Assembly (NCBI RefSeq): GCF_004210375.1
Contig: NC_134830.1
Span: 1,550,001-1,614,000 of the forward strand
DNA from: Tachypleus tridentatus
Taxonomy: Eukaryota; Arthropoda; Merostomata; Xiphosura; Limulidae
Reading direction: 5' to 3'
Length of the DNA: 64,000 bases
Under the pieces are notes generated by a model, which did no database searches, had not been told where the DNA came from, and was given only the letters and a program-made list of their open reading frames with translations. Positions within the stretch are counted from its first letter, which is position 1. Every line of letters starts with the position of its first letter. Positions 9,045 to 19,758 of this stretch are shown piece after piece. The translations under genes were made by a program, and so were the position numbers.

Positions 9045-10223
9045 ATGGATCCTCTAAAAAATTTAAATAAAATTGTAAAAAAACAGTCAATGGGTAAGCG
9101 ACCACGTCTTGAATACTCAGAACAGCAATCTTCAACATCAGTAACACACGTACCTCATTTTCTTATATTACATTCTCTTTCGGAAAAACCTTTAGGGCAA
9201 ATGTTCCCTTTTTTTATTCAAAAGGGACTAGAGGGACTTGCTGGCTCTCCAATGTCAGTAAAGAAACTTCGATCTGGTGACATATTGGTTGAAACATCCA
9301 CATCCCAACACAGTGAACTCCTCTTGAATTCAAAGGCAATTGGGGATATACCTATTGAGGTTACACCCCATGCTACCTTGAATTCTTCACGACGAGTTAT
9401 TGTTGAAAGGGATTTCAAGAACGTTCCCGAGTCAGAGATTTTCGCTGGTCTCTCCACTCAAGGAGTTTCTGCAGTGAGGCGCATCTCCACTCGCAAAGAT
9501 GGAGTTACACTGCCAACAAATACCCTCGTTTTAACATTTACTTCACCACGTGCACCTGCTACCATCAAGGCAGGTTATCTCATTTGCAGGGTTCGGCCAT
9601 ACATACCAAACCCTCTTCGATGTTTCCAATGTCAGAGATTCGGCCACTCAAAGACATCTTGTCGTGGTTCCCTGACATGTGCTCGTTGTGGAGGCAAGGA
9701 CCACGATGCCTATGACTGTGACATGAACCCACATTGCGTAAACTGCAATAGTTTTCATCCCTCTTACTTTCATTCTTGCCCAAAATGGTTGGAGGAAAAG
9801 ATGTGCAGCGTTTGAAAACGACACATAACATTAGTTATCCTGAGGCTCGGAAATTGCTGTCCACAACTCCATCTCGGTCATATGCTCCTGCACTTCATTC
9901 CACAACTACAGTGGGAGTGCAGACAGATCTCTCTGTGCCTCCAAGAGAATCGTTTTCAAAACAAATGAAAAGCCTTTTGACCTCCATGGTTAAAAAGGTT
10001 GATGAATCGACTTCCACACTCATCTCTGTTCCTCCCATACCTTCCAACAAACCTCAAGATCCACGTCCTTCAGTTTCAAATACAGGCATTTCTTCTGATA
10101 CATCTTTTTCTCCCACCACAAGAGACAAAACAATTATTCATTCGCGTCCTCAGTCACTGGATTCCCTTCCAATAACAAAAAAATCTGCCCACCCGACCCA
10201 GAGCAGGATCCATGGAGGTTGAT
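9045..10223 (+). pseudogene. LINE ORF1 (Gag-like, CCHC zinc knuckles), one frameshift
   Basis: The start ATG at 9045 gives MDPLKNLNKIVKKQ; the same ATG context is conserved in the copy at 25682. Residues about 195-250 carry CFQCQRFGHSKTSC and CARCGGKDHDAYDC (both C-x2-C-x4-H-x4-C), then a third degenerate cluster starting CVNCNSFHP. These bind the element's RNA in the RNP. A frameshift near 9800 moves the frame after PKWLEEK to the segment ending at 10222 (RLKTTHNISYPEARKLL, then Ser/Thr/Pro-rich). Copies 2 and 3 read through this junction differently, so the shift is a private mutation of this copy. The stop is TGA at about 10220. Confidence 0.85.
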
Positions 10224-10310
10224 AGACCTCCTCCGACTAAAGACAGTAAAGAAAAAACGTGGTCGTAAACCGAAGGGTTCTCCAGCCACTTCACCTACCC
10301 ATTCTTAAAA

Positions 10311-13300
10311 ATGGCCACCTTGATACAATGGAACTGTCGAGGTTTACGTTCTAATCTGGATGATATCAAAACGCTGATTGCTTCCTACCATCCTGTTTGT
10401 CTTTCTTTACAAGAAACATTTCTCAAAACTGCTGATACTGTCTCCATTCGGCAGTTTCCTCTGTACAGAAATGACAGGTTGTGTGATGGTCGAGTACATG
10501 GAGGGGTGGCACTGTTGGTTGATCAACACGTGCCCACCCTGTCTTTGTCACTCAACACACCCTTGGAGGCTGTAGCCATCCGTGTTTCCTTGGGTCATAC
10601 CATCACTGTTTGTTCTCTGTACCTATCCCCTGGAGAGACATATGATCAATCAGATCTTGATGCTCTTGTTGAACAATTGCCATCTCCATTTCTAATCCTA
10701 GGGGATTTTACTGGACATCATCCCCTCTGGGGAAGTGCTATTATTGATGGGAGGAGCCGATCTGTAGAGCGGATGCTCTCTGATCACAATCTTTCTCTTT
10801 TCAATACTGGTTCTTCCACTTACTTTCATGCACCTAGTCAGTCCTTTACCGCTATTGATCTCTCAGTTTGCTCCTCTTCATTATTCTCCCATTTATCTTG
10901 GAGGGTTGACAGTAATCCACTAGGCAGTGATCATTTTCTGATCCTTTTGAGAGAGACTTGCCGTGGTCGATGCCACCCAACCCGTGTGCCCCGGTGGAAG
11001 CTGGATCAGGCAGACTGGTCCACTTTCACTGCTCTCGCAGAACTTGATCCTGCCATCGTAAATCAGCCATCAATAGACGACTGTGTAGCAGCGGTAACTG
11101 ACTGTATTACACATGCAGCTGCTCAGTGTATTCCTAAAACCTCGACACGTTTTCCACGATATCCTCGTCCGTGGTGGAATCCTGCTTGCCACTTAGCACG
11201 GAAGGCTCAAAAGCGGGCCTGGGATACTTTTCCTAGATATCCTACATTTTCAAACCGGGTTGCTTTCCAACGGGCCCGTGCACATGCTGGGTGGGTAAGA
11301 CGTCAAAGCCAGAAGGAATCTTGGATTAAGTTCACAACCAGCATATCTTCTACCACCAGTTCCAAGATCATATGGGACAGGATTCGAAAGGTCAATGGGC
11401 ACTACAATTCTGTCCCCCCTCTCGATCTTACTCTCTGATGGTCAGGAGGTGACTGATGTTCGGAACATTGCTAACACTCTAGGTGAAAGCTTTTGCCGGG
11501 TATCTAGCACTTCTGCTTGTTCCTCCACCTTCCTGGCCATCAAGACTCGGGCAGAGCGATCACCTCTTTCCTTTCGAACTGACTGTTTCTTTGACTATAA
11601 TTGTCCCTTTACCCTGGTGGAACTAAAAAATGGCCCTTCATCGGTCTGCCAGTACGTCTGTTGGACCTGATGATATTCATTATGACATGCTGCACTATCT
11701 ATCTCCTGCTTCTCTTGATGTCCTTCTGATTGTTTTCAACCGGATCTGGCAGGATAATGTTTTTCCTGATGCCTGGCGCCAGGCTATTATTTTACCTTTC
11801 TCTAGGCCAGGGAAAGATCCCAAGATTCCTTCAAACTACCGTCCAATTGCTTTGACGAGCTGTCTCTGTAAGACATTAGAAAGGATGGTTAATGCTCGTC
11901 TTGTTTGGTTCCTTGAATCAAACAACCTCCTCTCGCCCACCCAGTGTGGGTTCCGTCGACAGCACTCCACCACAGACCACCTAATTCGTCTTGAAACATC
12001 TATCAGAGAAGCCTTTCTCAACCGCCAACATCTTGTATCAATATTCATTGACATAGAGAAGGCTTACGACACAACATGGAGGTATGGCGTTTTGCGAGAC
12101 CTCCATACATATGGGTTACGTGGCCATGTACCCATGTTTATTAAAAAAATTTTAATGGACAGGAGATTCCAAGTTCGTGTGGGTTCGACACTTTCCCGTT
12201 CTTTTTGTACAGGAACTTGGAGTCCCTCAAGGCTGTGTATTGAGTGTTACACTCTTCAGTATAAAGATAAATGCAATCACTAAACAACTCCCTCTCACTG
12301 TTGCGAATGGGCTGTATGTCGACGACTTTCACATCTCATGTCAGTCGTCAAACATGAGATATATTGAGCGGCAACTACAAACCGACCTCAATTGTGTACG
12401 GAAGTGGACTCTGGCGAACGGCTTTAATTTCTCTCTCTCCAAAACTGTATGCATGCACTTTTGCCGTCGACGGGGTATTCACCCTGATCCTGAACTTCAT
12501 ATCGGTGAAGTTTTGCTGCCAGTGGTCCCGGAGACCAAGTTCTTGGGGCTTATCTTTGATCGTAAACTGACCTTTATACCACACTTAAAGCAGCTTCGGG
12601 TCAAATGCACAACAGCACTGAACATCCTCCGTGTTCTCTCTTCTACCAGTTGGGGGGCAGATCGCTGTTCAATGTTAAAGGTATATCGTGCTCTTATTAG
12701 ATCGAAACTCGATTATGGATCAATGGTCTATGGCTCTGCCAGACCCTCGGCCTTAAAGATGCTGGACCCCATTCATCACCAAGGACTTTGACTCTGCACT
12801 GGGGCTTTCCGTACCTCTCCAGTTCAAAGTATATACATTGAATCTCATGAACCTTCTCTACACCTTCGCCGTTTGCAACTATCTTTACACTATACTTCGA
12901 AACTTCATTCCTTACCAAAGCATCCCACCTGGAAATGTGTTTTCCTTCCTCGGTGGGCAGTACTTTTTCAGAACAGACGATTTGTCATTGCTCCGTTTGG
13001 CCTTCGCATCCGGGCGCAATTGGATAAATTGGGTCTGTCCTTGGATAACATTGCAGATTCCACAGGTTGGCTCATCCCACCATGGCTTATTACAGCCCTC
13101 AAATGTGACCTTTCTTTCAATCACCTGAAAAAAGGCAGATACTCCAGTTTGGAAGTACCGTCTTTTATTCAATGAATATCTTTCAAACAATCATTCAGTT
13201 TCCATTTATACAGATGGTTCCAAATCAGGTAATTCAGTGGGCTCTGCTATGGGTCAGTAGTTGCGCGCAGAATCCCTTCTACAGCTTCTGTGTTCACTGC

Positions 13301-13990
13301 TGAACTGTATGCCATATCTCTTGCCCTGGATTATATTGCAGCTGAGCAGTACTCCAACTGCACTATTTATACTGATTCGCTTAGTTCTATACTTGCCTTG
13401 GAATCGCTACACGTTAGCTCACATCCTATTCTCGCTGATATTCGAAACCGACTGGCCCATTTCTCATTAGCAGCTACTTCAATCCAGTTTTTCTGGATAC
13501 CAGGCCATGTTGGTATCGCGGGAACGAGCTTGCATACATGGCAGCTAAATATGTCTGCTTCAGCACCATCACTCCTATGCCTATTCCGTACATGGACTAT
13601 GGTGTTGTCTTCAAGGCTCGGCTCCGTGCCAGCTGGCAGTCCACTTGGAGTGAGCAACGTGACAACAAACTTTTTCAAATCAAACCCAAAATTGGACTTT
13701 GGCCATCTAGCTTCCGTAAAGTTCGGAAGGAGGAAGTTGTTCTCACTAGGCTACGCATTGGTCACAGTTTTTTAACTCATCATTTTCTTTTATCTGGAAC
13801 TGATGCACCAATGTGTAGTTTGTGTAACACTCAAATCACTATCAGCCACGTTTTACTTTCTTGCCATCGTTACAATTCTCAACGACGGCAATATTTTAAA
13901 CATATTTTTTCCCAGGGTCAGTCTGTAACATTGGACAGAGTTATTGGTGATGGTGACTCTGTCCACCTTGATAATGTTTTTAATTTTTAA
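10311..13990 (+). pseudogene. LINE ORF2 (AP endonuclease, reverse transcriptase, RNase H), broken
   Basis: The ATG at 10311 gives MATLIQWNCRGLRSN. The endonuclease domain shows WNCRG, SLQETF, GDFTGHHPLWGS (usually GDFNAHHPLWGS) and SDHFLI. After frameshifts near 11430 and 11640 the reverse transcriptase follows: NYRPIALTS, GFRRQHSTTDHL, DIEKAYDT, then after a shift near 12210 GVPQGCVLS and LYVDDF (YVDD rather than the usual YADD). A TGA at 12789 probably replaces an Arg codon (the copy at 28081 has CGG). RNase H residues appear as IYTDGSKS, AELYAI, IYTDSLSS and FFWIPGHVGIAG. A terminal CSLCNTQITISHVLLSC zinc cluster ends near 13990. At least five disruptions make it inactive. Confidence 0.88.
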
Positions 13991-14123
13991 TGGCCATTAA
14001 TCTTTTTAATCTCATTTAAGTGTTGCATATTTATTCATTACACCTTTTTAATTGTGGTTCCTTTTTTACAGTTTTAATCTCTCTCCTTCAATTTGACATT
14101 GGACAATGGCCAGAACATTAAAT

Positions 14124-14218
14124 AACTCGACACCAGGACTAGAAAGGCCAACTTCAGGTGACTAACGTTACTGTTTGAACTATCCGTTTGAACTACTCGT
14201 TAGTCGTCCTGGCGAGTT
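14124..14218 (+). ncRNA. LINE 3' UTR hairpin, copy a
   Basis: The outer stem is AACTCG-aca-CCAGGAC (14124-14139) with GTCCTGG-CGAGTT (ending 14218). The inner stem is GACTAACG with CGTTAGTC. All positions pair apart from the aca bulge. The element holds a conserved GGAAAGGCCAACTTCAGGTG-like strip. It is probably the 3' recognition structure for the reverse transcriptase, by analogy with other LINEs; the function is inferred. Confidence 0.7.
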
Positions 14219-14292
14219 GTTATTGTACTTTTGCTGCATATCATTTCACACTTTTACTACTTATCTTTTTAGTACTGGCCATATTGACTCAT

Positions 14293-14375
14293 AACCCGGA
14301 ACCAGGACTGGAAAGACCAGCTTCAGGTGACTGACGGTGGTTTTTATAGTTACCTGTTAGTCTTCCTGGCAGGTT
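14293..14375 (+). ncRNA. LINE 3' UTR hairpin, copy b
   Basis: AACCCG...CCAGGAC pairs with the CCTGG-CAGGTT side. The inner stem GACTGACGG pairs with CTGTTAGTC using two or three G-U wobbles where copy a uses A-U or G-C. The loop is shorter than in copy a. Confidence 0.65.
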
Positions 14376-14625
14376 ATGATCATTACCATTCTGCTACAGG
14401 TAGTTCTTTACAACTTTGTTGACTGGATGTCAACATTGGTTTTTTACGCCATTTTCTGTTTTAATTGCCGTTTTGCTTTTATCTTCAATTACTTTTACAA
14501 ATTTTACTCCATTTACTTGACTTTATCTTTTTACTGGACATTTGGCTACTCATTGTTACAATTTTGCTATGTATCTTTTAAAACTTCTATTCTTTTACAT
14601 TTTGATACTGGTTGCTATGACACAT

Positions 14626-14708
14626 AACCCAGAACCAGGACTGGAAAGACCAACTTCAAGTGACTGACGGTGGTTCTTGAACTTACCTGTTAGTCTTCCT
14701 GGCGGGTT
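14626..14708 (+). ncRNA. LINE 3' UTR hairpin, copy c
   Basis: AACCCA...CCAGGAC pairs with CCTGG-CGGGTT. The change from AACTCG/CGAGTT in copy a to AACCC/GGGTT here is a paired substitution at the fourth position of the stem. It lies 333 bp downstream of copy b. The related copies at 29367-29449 and 35922-35996 carry the element only once. Confidence 0.65.
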
Positions 14709-14946
14709 ATGATAATTACCTTTTTTGCTAGAGTAAATACCTTACAACTTCTTATACTCTGCCTTCTATCTTAACATTGTAGACTAGGTGTCAACATTGG
14801 TTTTATACTTTTTTGTTTTACCTTCATTTCCATTTATGTCTATTACTACATTTATTTTTTATTTTTTTTTACATTTTTACCGAATGTCTGGCGCAGATAG
14901 CCTCGCTGCTTTGTGCCTTAAAACACTAAATCAATCAATCAATCAA

Positions 14947-15180
14947 CCATCACCAGGGGCTTTGGCTTTGTATTGGAGCTTTTTGTACTTCTCCTATGCA
15001 AAGTCTGTATGTGGAATCTCATGAGCCCCCTCTGTATATTCGCCATTTGCAACTGTCTCTAATGTATGCTTCCAGACTTTGGTCCTTACCACAGCATCCT
15101 ACCTGGACTCGTGTTTTCCAACCACAATAAACCACACTTTTAACAACAGATAATCTGCCATTGTTCCTTTATTTGGGCGT
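14947..15180 (+). mobile_element. Older LINE copy, right part of the interrupted host
   Basis: It resumes with CCATCACCAGGGG-CTTTGG, continuing the sequence broken at 8603. The text matches the younger LINE at about 12771-13015 (the region after the reverse transcriptase: TGGAATCTCATGAGCC, CATTTGCAACTGTCTCTA, TGCCATTGTTCC). At about 15180 the homology jumps back to reverse transcriptase sequence, so another fragment starts there. Confidence 0.75.
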
Positions 15181-15322
15181 GGGAAGAATTCCTACTAATT
15201 ATCATCCAGTTAGTTGTCTCTGTAAGGATGGTTAATGTTTGGTTCCTTGAATGAAACTTCCTCCTTTTATCCACTTAACGAAGGTTCCGTCAACAGACTC
15301 CACCATGAACTACCTGCTTCGA

Positions 15323-15406
15323 CTTGAAATGTCAATCGGGCACATGTTCCTAAAGAGGAAACATCTTGAAATGTCAATCGGGGACATGTTCCTAAAGAGG
15401 AAACAT
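15323..15406. repeat. 42-bp tandem duplication in old LINE
   Basis: CTTGAAATGTCAATCGGG and the following CACATGTTCCTAAAGAGG occur twice head to tail with one base changed (gggcac/ggggac). It falls in the segment corresponding to LETSIREAFLNRQHL of the younger LINE. Confidence 0.9.
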
Positions 15407-16699
15407 CTTGTTTCCGTGTTTATTTGATCTTGAGAAGGTTTATGACATTGTGGAAGTAGGACATTTTGTAGGATCTCCACTGCTATAGGTTGCATGATTA
15501 TTTACCCTTTTTTATTCGGAACTTTCTACTGAACAAGTGGTTGGAAGTCCACGTAGATATAACACTTTCTTATTCTTTTCCACAGGAACTTGGAGTCTCT
15601 GAGAGTAGTGTATTAAGTATTTCACTTTTCAGTGTTAAGATTAATGTTGTCACTAAACAACTTCTTCCTGTTGTTGCAAATGGGCTCTATGCTGATTACT
15701 TCCGTATCTCATGTCCGTCGTCAAGCATGTGGTTTACTGAGCAGCAGCTTCAGGCTGCCTTCAATCATTTATTGAAGTAGACCACAGCAAACGGTTATAA
15801 TTTATCTTTCTCTAAAATCATGCGCATCCTGGTTCCAAGCTCTACCACAGTAATTTTGTTCTTCTTGTGGTCCCTGAGGGAAAGTTATTGGGGCTTATCT
15901 TTGACTGTAAGCTGACTTTCCTTTCTCACATCAAGTAGTTATGTGTCAAGTATACAAGGGCACTGAACATCCTATGCATCCTCTCTTCTACCTCTTGGAG
16001 AATGGATTGATGTACTGTGCTCAAGATCTATTGCATCCTCTTTTGCTCCAAAGTGGACTACGGCTCTCTTGTCTGAGGTTCTGCCACAACCTCGGCCTTG
16101 AAGATGCCGGATGCCATTCACCATTTGGGGATTTGGCTCTGCACAGGGTTTTCCATACTTATACAGCCCAAAGTTTGTACACTAATACCCACAAATCTCC
16201 TCTTAACCTCCACCATTTGCAACGTTTTTGCAGTATGCTTCTAAACTTTAATGCTTACCACAGCTTCCCATCTGGGATTATATCTTTCTTCCAAAGTGGA
16301 CTATACTCTTCCTCAATAGATGGTCTTCCATTCCTGCTTTTGGTCTTTGTATTCAGGTGCATCTAGCTGAATTGGGTCTGTCCTTGGATAATATTGCTAT
16401 CTCCACTGATCAGTCCATCTTACTATGGCTTTTTACCATCCCAATCTGTGACCTTTGGTTGAGTCACCTGAGGAAGGTAGATACTTTAGATGGAAGTACT
16501 GTCTTCTATTTCCTGAACATCTTTTAACCCATTCTTCTATTCCTGTTTACAGGTATGGTTTGAAATTAGGTGTCTCTGTGGGCTCAGACATAGTTTGTTG
16601 TGACTCTGTTGTTGTTAATAGGATCTCCTGTACAGTTTTCTGTGTTCACTACCAAGTTGTATCAAACTTCTTTTGCTCTGGGCCATGTAGAAGCTTTAC

Positions 16700-16888
16700 C
16701 CCATTTATACTGTAAACACTGACTCTACTAGTCCTCTACCAGTTATACTGTAAACACTGACTCTACTAGTCCTTTACCAGTTATACTGTAAACACTGACT
16801 CTACTAGTCCTCTACCAGTTATACTGTTAACACTGACTCTACTAGTCCTCTACCAGTTATACTGTAAACACTGACTCTACTAGTCTTT
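16700..16888. repeat. 38-bp minisatellite inside LINE RNase H region, about 5 copies
   Basis: The unit is CCAGTTATACTGTAAACAC then TGACTCTACTAGTCCTCTA. The unit itself resembles the TIYTDSLSS coding segment of RNase H, so this is a local expansion of LINE sequence. Confidence 0.9.
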
Positions 16889-17639
16889 TCCGTAGTCGTC
16901 TCAGTATTCTCAGGAATACATTTGCTGACATCTTAGCTAAATCCATCTAATCTGGTGCTGTTATAGCTGTGATTGCTTTATATATGGACCACAGTTTTTT
17001 CTTAAAGTTCCAGCTTTATGTCAGTTGGCAGTCTATTTGGAATGAGTAAACAAGCTTTTCTAGATTACATCTTTCGTTCTTTGGCCGTCTTGTTTCTGTA
17101 AGAATCAGAAGAAAATAATTGTCCTTGTCATAGTTTTTTCATTGCATAATGTTCTTTTATATGGGATTAATCCACCAATATGTGGTCTTTGTGACACCCA
17201 AGTTACAATGTCCCTTATTTTACTGTTGTTCATTTATTATGATTGCGAAAGGTGGCACCTTTTTAAAGATGTCTTTTTAATGGGTTTACCTCCGTTGTTT
17301 GACACTGTACAACTTGTTCGTGTTACTTCTTTTTACTGCAATTGACCTCTTAAATCCTATTGAAATCTTTTTTTTCGGAACTTCAGATATTGTTTTGTTG
17401 TACTTTGATTTATGTTTTATTACAGTTTCACTTGCATTATGTTTACTGGTTGTTTGGTACAGATAGCTTCGTTGCTTTATGCCAATAAATGCCAAACAAT
17501 CACCCAACTAACTAGTCTGTTTTAGTTTAATCAGTAAATGAAGTTTATATTTGTAGCTTTGGAAGAGCCCAGCTACAGACTGTTTCCATAATGTGTGTGT
17601 ATACGTATGTATATATATATATATTTATATATACACACA

Positions 17640-18873
17640 TGTATTGCTTAGCAGAAGTATTCATCCCTAATAGTAAGGTTACGTTTTGATGAAATTCAAA
17701 TAACGTAAACAATTTTTTATTGTTTTTATTCAGAACAATAATGATCAAACATGAGACTGTTGTGTTTAAGAAGTTAAATTGTAGCAAAACTTACAAAGAA
17801 AATATGTTACTTGAAATTTAATGACAGCATGTGTTCTCACCCCCTTCCCAAGTCCGTGTTTAGCAGAAACACCATTGGTAGCTGTTACTTTTGTGAGTGA
17901 TTTTAGATAGATAGAGCTTCCCACAAAAAATGGTACAATATTTATTCATTCGTTCTGACAAAATTGTTCCAATTTTGAAAAGTTCAGTGAGGATTGTTGA
18001 TGGACAGCAATCTTCAAATTTTGCCATAAATGTTTCAATGGATTCGACTCAGGACTTTGACTGGGCCACTCCAGGACATTCCCTTTTTGTATTCTTTTGA
18101 AATAATCCCATTGCAGCTTTGGCCCAATGAAATATGAATTTTTGACCTAGTTTTATATTCTTGGCTGAGTCAAGCAGGTTTGCCTCTAGGATTTGTCTAT
18201 ACTTTGCATCATCCATCTTTCCTCTCAATCCTGGCAAGTATCCTATAATATGATGCTGCCACCACTATGTTTGACAGTTGGGACTGATGTTTACTGGATG
18301 ATATGCTTGCCCAAGATGTAAGTCTTACAATTTAGAGAGGTAAGGTAACTATTTTGCTCATCTGACCACAAAATCTTCTGTCACATATTTGCAGTGTTAG
18401 TCACACTTTGTTATAACTCCGTACAAGATATAAGATGATTCTTTTGTTTTCCAGTAATAACTTTTTCTTATCACTCGCCCTTAAAGACCAGCTTTGTGTA
18501 GGAACCAGGATATTGTTGATGTATGAACATTGAAAAGTATCATGTCTGAAACTCAAGTGAAACATTTCAAAAATAGTGCAGATCTTTCAAAGTCACTGCT
18601 GGCCTCACAGTGGCATCCCTAACCAGTTTCCTGCCTGCCTGTTTGGACAGATGGCTTAATTTGGAGACCATTACAGTGATATTTTACACCTGAATTGATT
18701 TAGGGTTGCTGTAGTAAATAGGTTGAATACTAATGTGATATTTTAAACTGACTTACATAAAACATCAGTGTTTTCTAACTTCATCAGTCTGAGGCAGATT
18801 GTCTAGGTTCTCGGTATAAAGTTCCATTTGCAAGTTTCTGTTGTAAGGGTGTGAATATTTTAGCAAGGTGCAG
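17640..18873 (-). mobile_element. Tc1/mariner-like transposon relic
   Basis: The - strand carries Tc1 transposase blocks in the right order: KILWSDEQNS (about 18370-18340), PTVKHSGGSII (about 18283-18251), GKMDDAKYRQILEANLLDSA (18220-18160) and KNTKRECPGVAQSKS (to about 18049). Intervening frames are broken. The ends form terminal inverted repeats: GCTTAGCAGAAGTATTCATC at the left, and the reverse complement of the right end reads CTTGCTAAAATATTCACACC. Flanking TA-rich DNA fits insertion at TA. It is an inactive fossil in the last UGDH intron. Confidence 0.85.
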
Positions 18874-19099
18874 TATATATATTTTGTTTATTTCTGGTGA
18901 CCCTTTGGCTTTCTCTGTGACCTTTGGTCTGTCCATGGCAGCTGTTTGATTTCACCAGAAACTCTTGTATCTATTTTATTTTATTCGTTAGTTTTCATTT
19001 GAATCTGGTATATGTTTGGTTTTAGTTTTGGTTTGATTGTGGTAACTGTTAACCGTTCCTGACTTTAATGGTCACCGTGTGTAACTGGTGACTTGTAGC
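18874..19099. other. Intronic spacer, no gene seen
   Basis: Unique intron between the Tc1 relic and the SINE, with T/G-rich stretches. No feature recognised. Confidence 0.5.
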
Positions 19100-19110
19100 T
19101 CATTCATACA

Positions 19111-19390
19111 GGCCCGGCATGGCCAAGCGTGTTAAGGCGTGCGACTCGTAATCTGCAGGTCGCGGGTCCACATCTCCGTCGCGCCAAACATGCTCGCCCT
19201 TTCAGCCGTGGGGGCGTTATAATGTGACGGTCAGTTCTACTATTCGTTGGTAAAAGAGTAGCCCAAGAGTTGGCGGTGGGTGGTGATGACTAGCTGCCTT
19301 CCCTCTAATCTTACACTGCTAAATTAGGGACGACTAGAACAGATAGCCCTCGAGTAGCTTTGTGTGAAATTCAAAAACAAACAAACAAAA
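19111..19390 (+). mobile_element. tRNA-derived SINE, full length, with target-site duplication
   Basis: The head GGCCCGGCATGGCCAAGCGT carries a pol III A-box-like TGGCCAAGCGTG. GGTCGCGGGTCCACATC is the B-box region, degraded from GGTTCGAATCC type. The body runs through CCTTCCCTCTAATCTTACAC to an A-rich (CAAA)n tail. A perfect 11-bp target-site duplication TCATTCATACA flanks it (19100-19110 and 19391-19401). I recognise the family as common in horseshoe crabs, from memory. It sits 233 bp before the last UGDH exon. The other copies in the window lie on the - strand (37866-38140, 39702-39896). Confidence 0.9.
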
Positions 19391-19623
19391 TCATTCATAC
19401 AATTTTCCACGAATGTGAAGTATTTCTAAATATGTTATGAGGGGTAACAAATCAATGTTCCTAAGTTGTCTACACACACGCGCACATAAAATATATTAAA
19501 TTTAGATATTGAGAACTTAATGATCTATTAGAACTCATACAGATAAATTTAAAAGTATATATAAAGTTTACTTTCTGTCAGACAGAGTGAATGCATCAAG
19601 TTACAACATTTTTATTATTGTAG

Positions 19624-19758
19624 CATTTAGACTATAAGAAGATATATAACTCCATGCTGAAACCTGCATTTATATTTGATGGAAGAAAAATCCTAAATGT
19701 GGATGAGTTACTCGCTATTGGATTTCAAGTTGAAGCAGTAGGTCGAAGAACGACATGA
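19624..19758 (+). CDS. UGDH: UGDH terminal coding exon
   Basis: The acceptor TTATTATTGTAG ends at 19623, entering in phase 0. The peptide is [20 protein letters not shown], then [20 protein letters not shown], then RRTT and TGA. It matches [20 protein letters not shown] of vertebrate UGDH, where the Arg of FDGR belongs to the substrate-binding dimer interface. The protein stops just after the conserved IGF-x-V-x-x-(I/V)G strand and lacks the roughly 25-30 residue tail of human UGDH. The last six codons and the stop lie in the first unit of a 117-bp tandem duplication running to about 20035. The intron before the exon is about 11.5 kb. Confidence 0.94.
   Translation, partial: [44 protein letters not shown]

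Larger units (their letters stand above)
8604..14946 (+). mobile_element. I-type non-LTR retrotransposon (LINE), near full length
   Basis: This element of about 6.3 kb runs from CCCCTCGGTGTGG to a (TCAA)n tail. A roughly 440-bp 5' UTR precedes ORF1, a nucleic-acid-binding protein with zinc knuckles. ORF2 follows with endonuclease, reverse transcriptase and RNase H, and then a long 3' UTR with three copies of a hairpin. The start is fixed by alignment with two other copies (25236 and 32656) and by the 12-bp target-site duplication CCATCACCAGGG at 8592-8603 and 14947-14958. ORF2 order and RNase H point to the I superfamily rather than Jockey, which lacks RNase H. Frameshifts and stops make it defective. 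It lies in sense orientation in the last UGDH intron. Confidence 0.92.
15181..17513 (+). mobile_element. Degenerate LINE fragment (reverse transcriptase to 3' end)
   Basis: It starts at ATTCCTACTAATTATCATCC, which corresponds to the NYRPI block of the RT domain. It continues through ELGVSESSVLSISLF (GVPQGCVLS-like) and YADYF-like LYADYFRIS to RNase H-like and terminal CGLCDTQVTMS text near 17170. It ends with CAGATAGCTTCGTTGCTTTA at about 17485, like the 3' end of the other copies. Many frameshifts and stops mark it as much older. It carries a 42-bp tandem duplication (15323-15406) and a 38-bp minisatellite (16700-16888). It lacks the 3' UTR hairpins. Confidence 0.8.

Noticed and set aside
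9045-13990. LINE ORFs as host genes
   Set aside because: Zinc knuckles, endonuclease, RT and RNase H in order, flanked by a target-site duplication, identify a retrotransposon; frameshifts show it is not a domesticated gene.
19111-19190. Functional tRNA gene
   Set aside because: The tRNA-like head has decayed arms, is fused to a SINE body with an A-rich tail and has target-site duplications; it is a retroposon.
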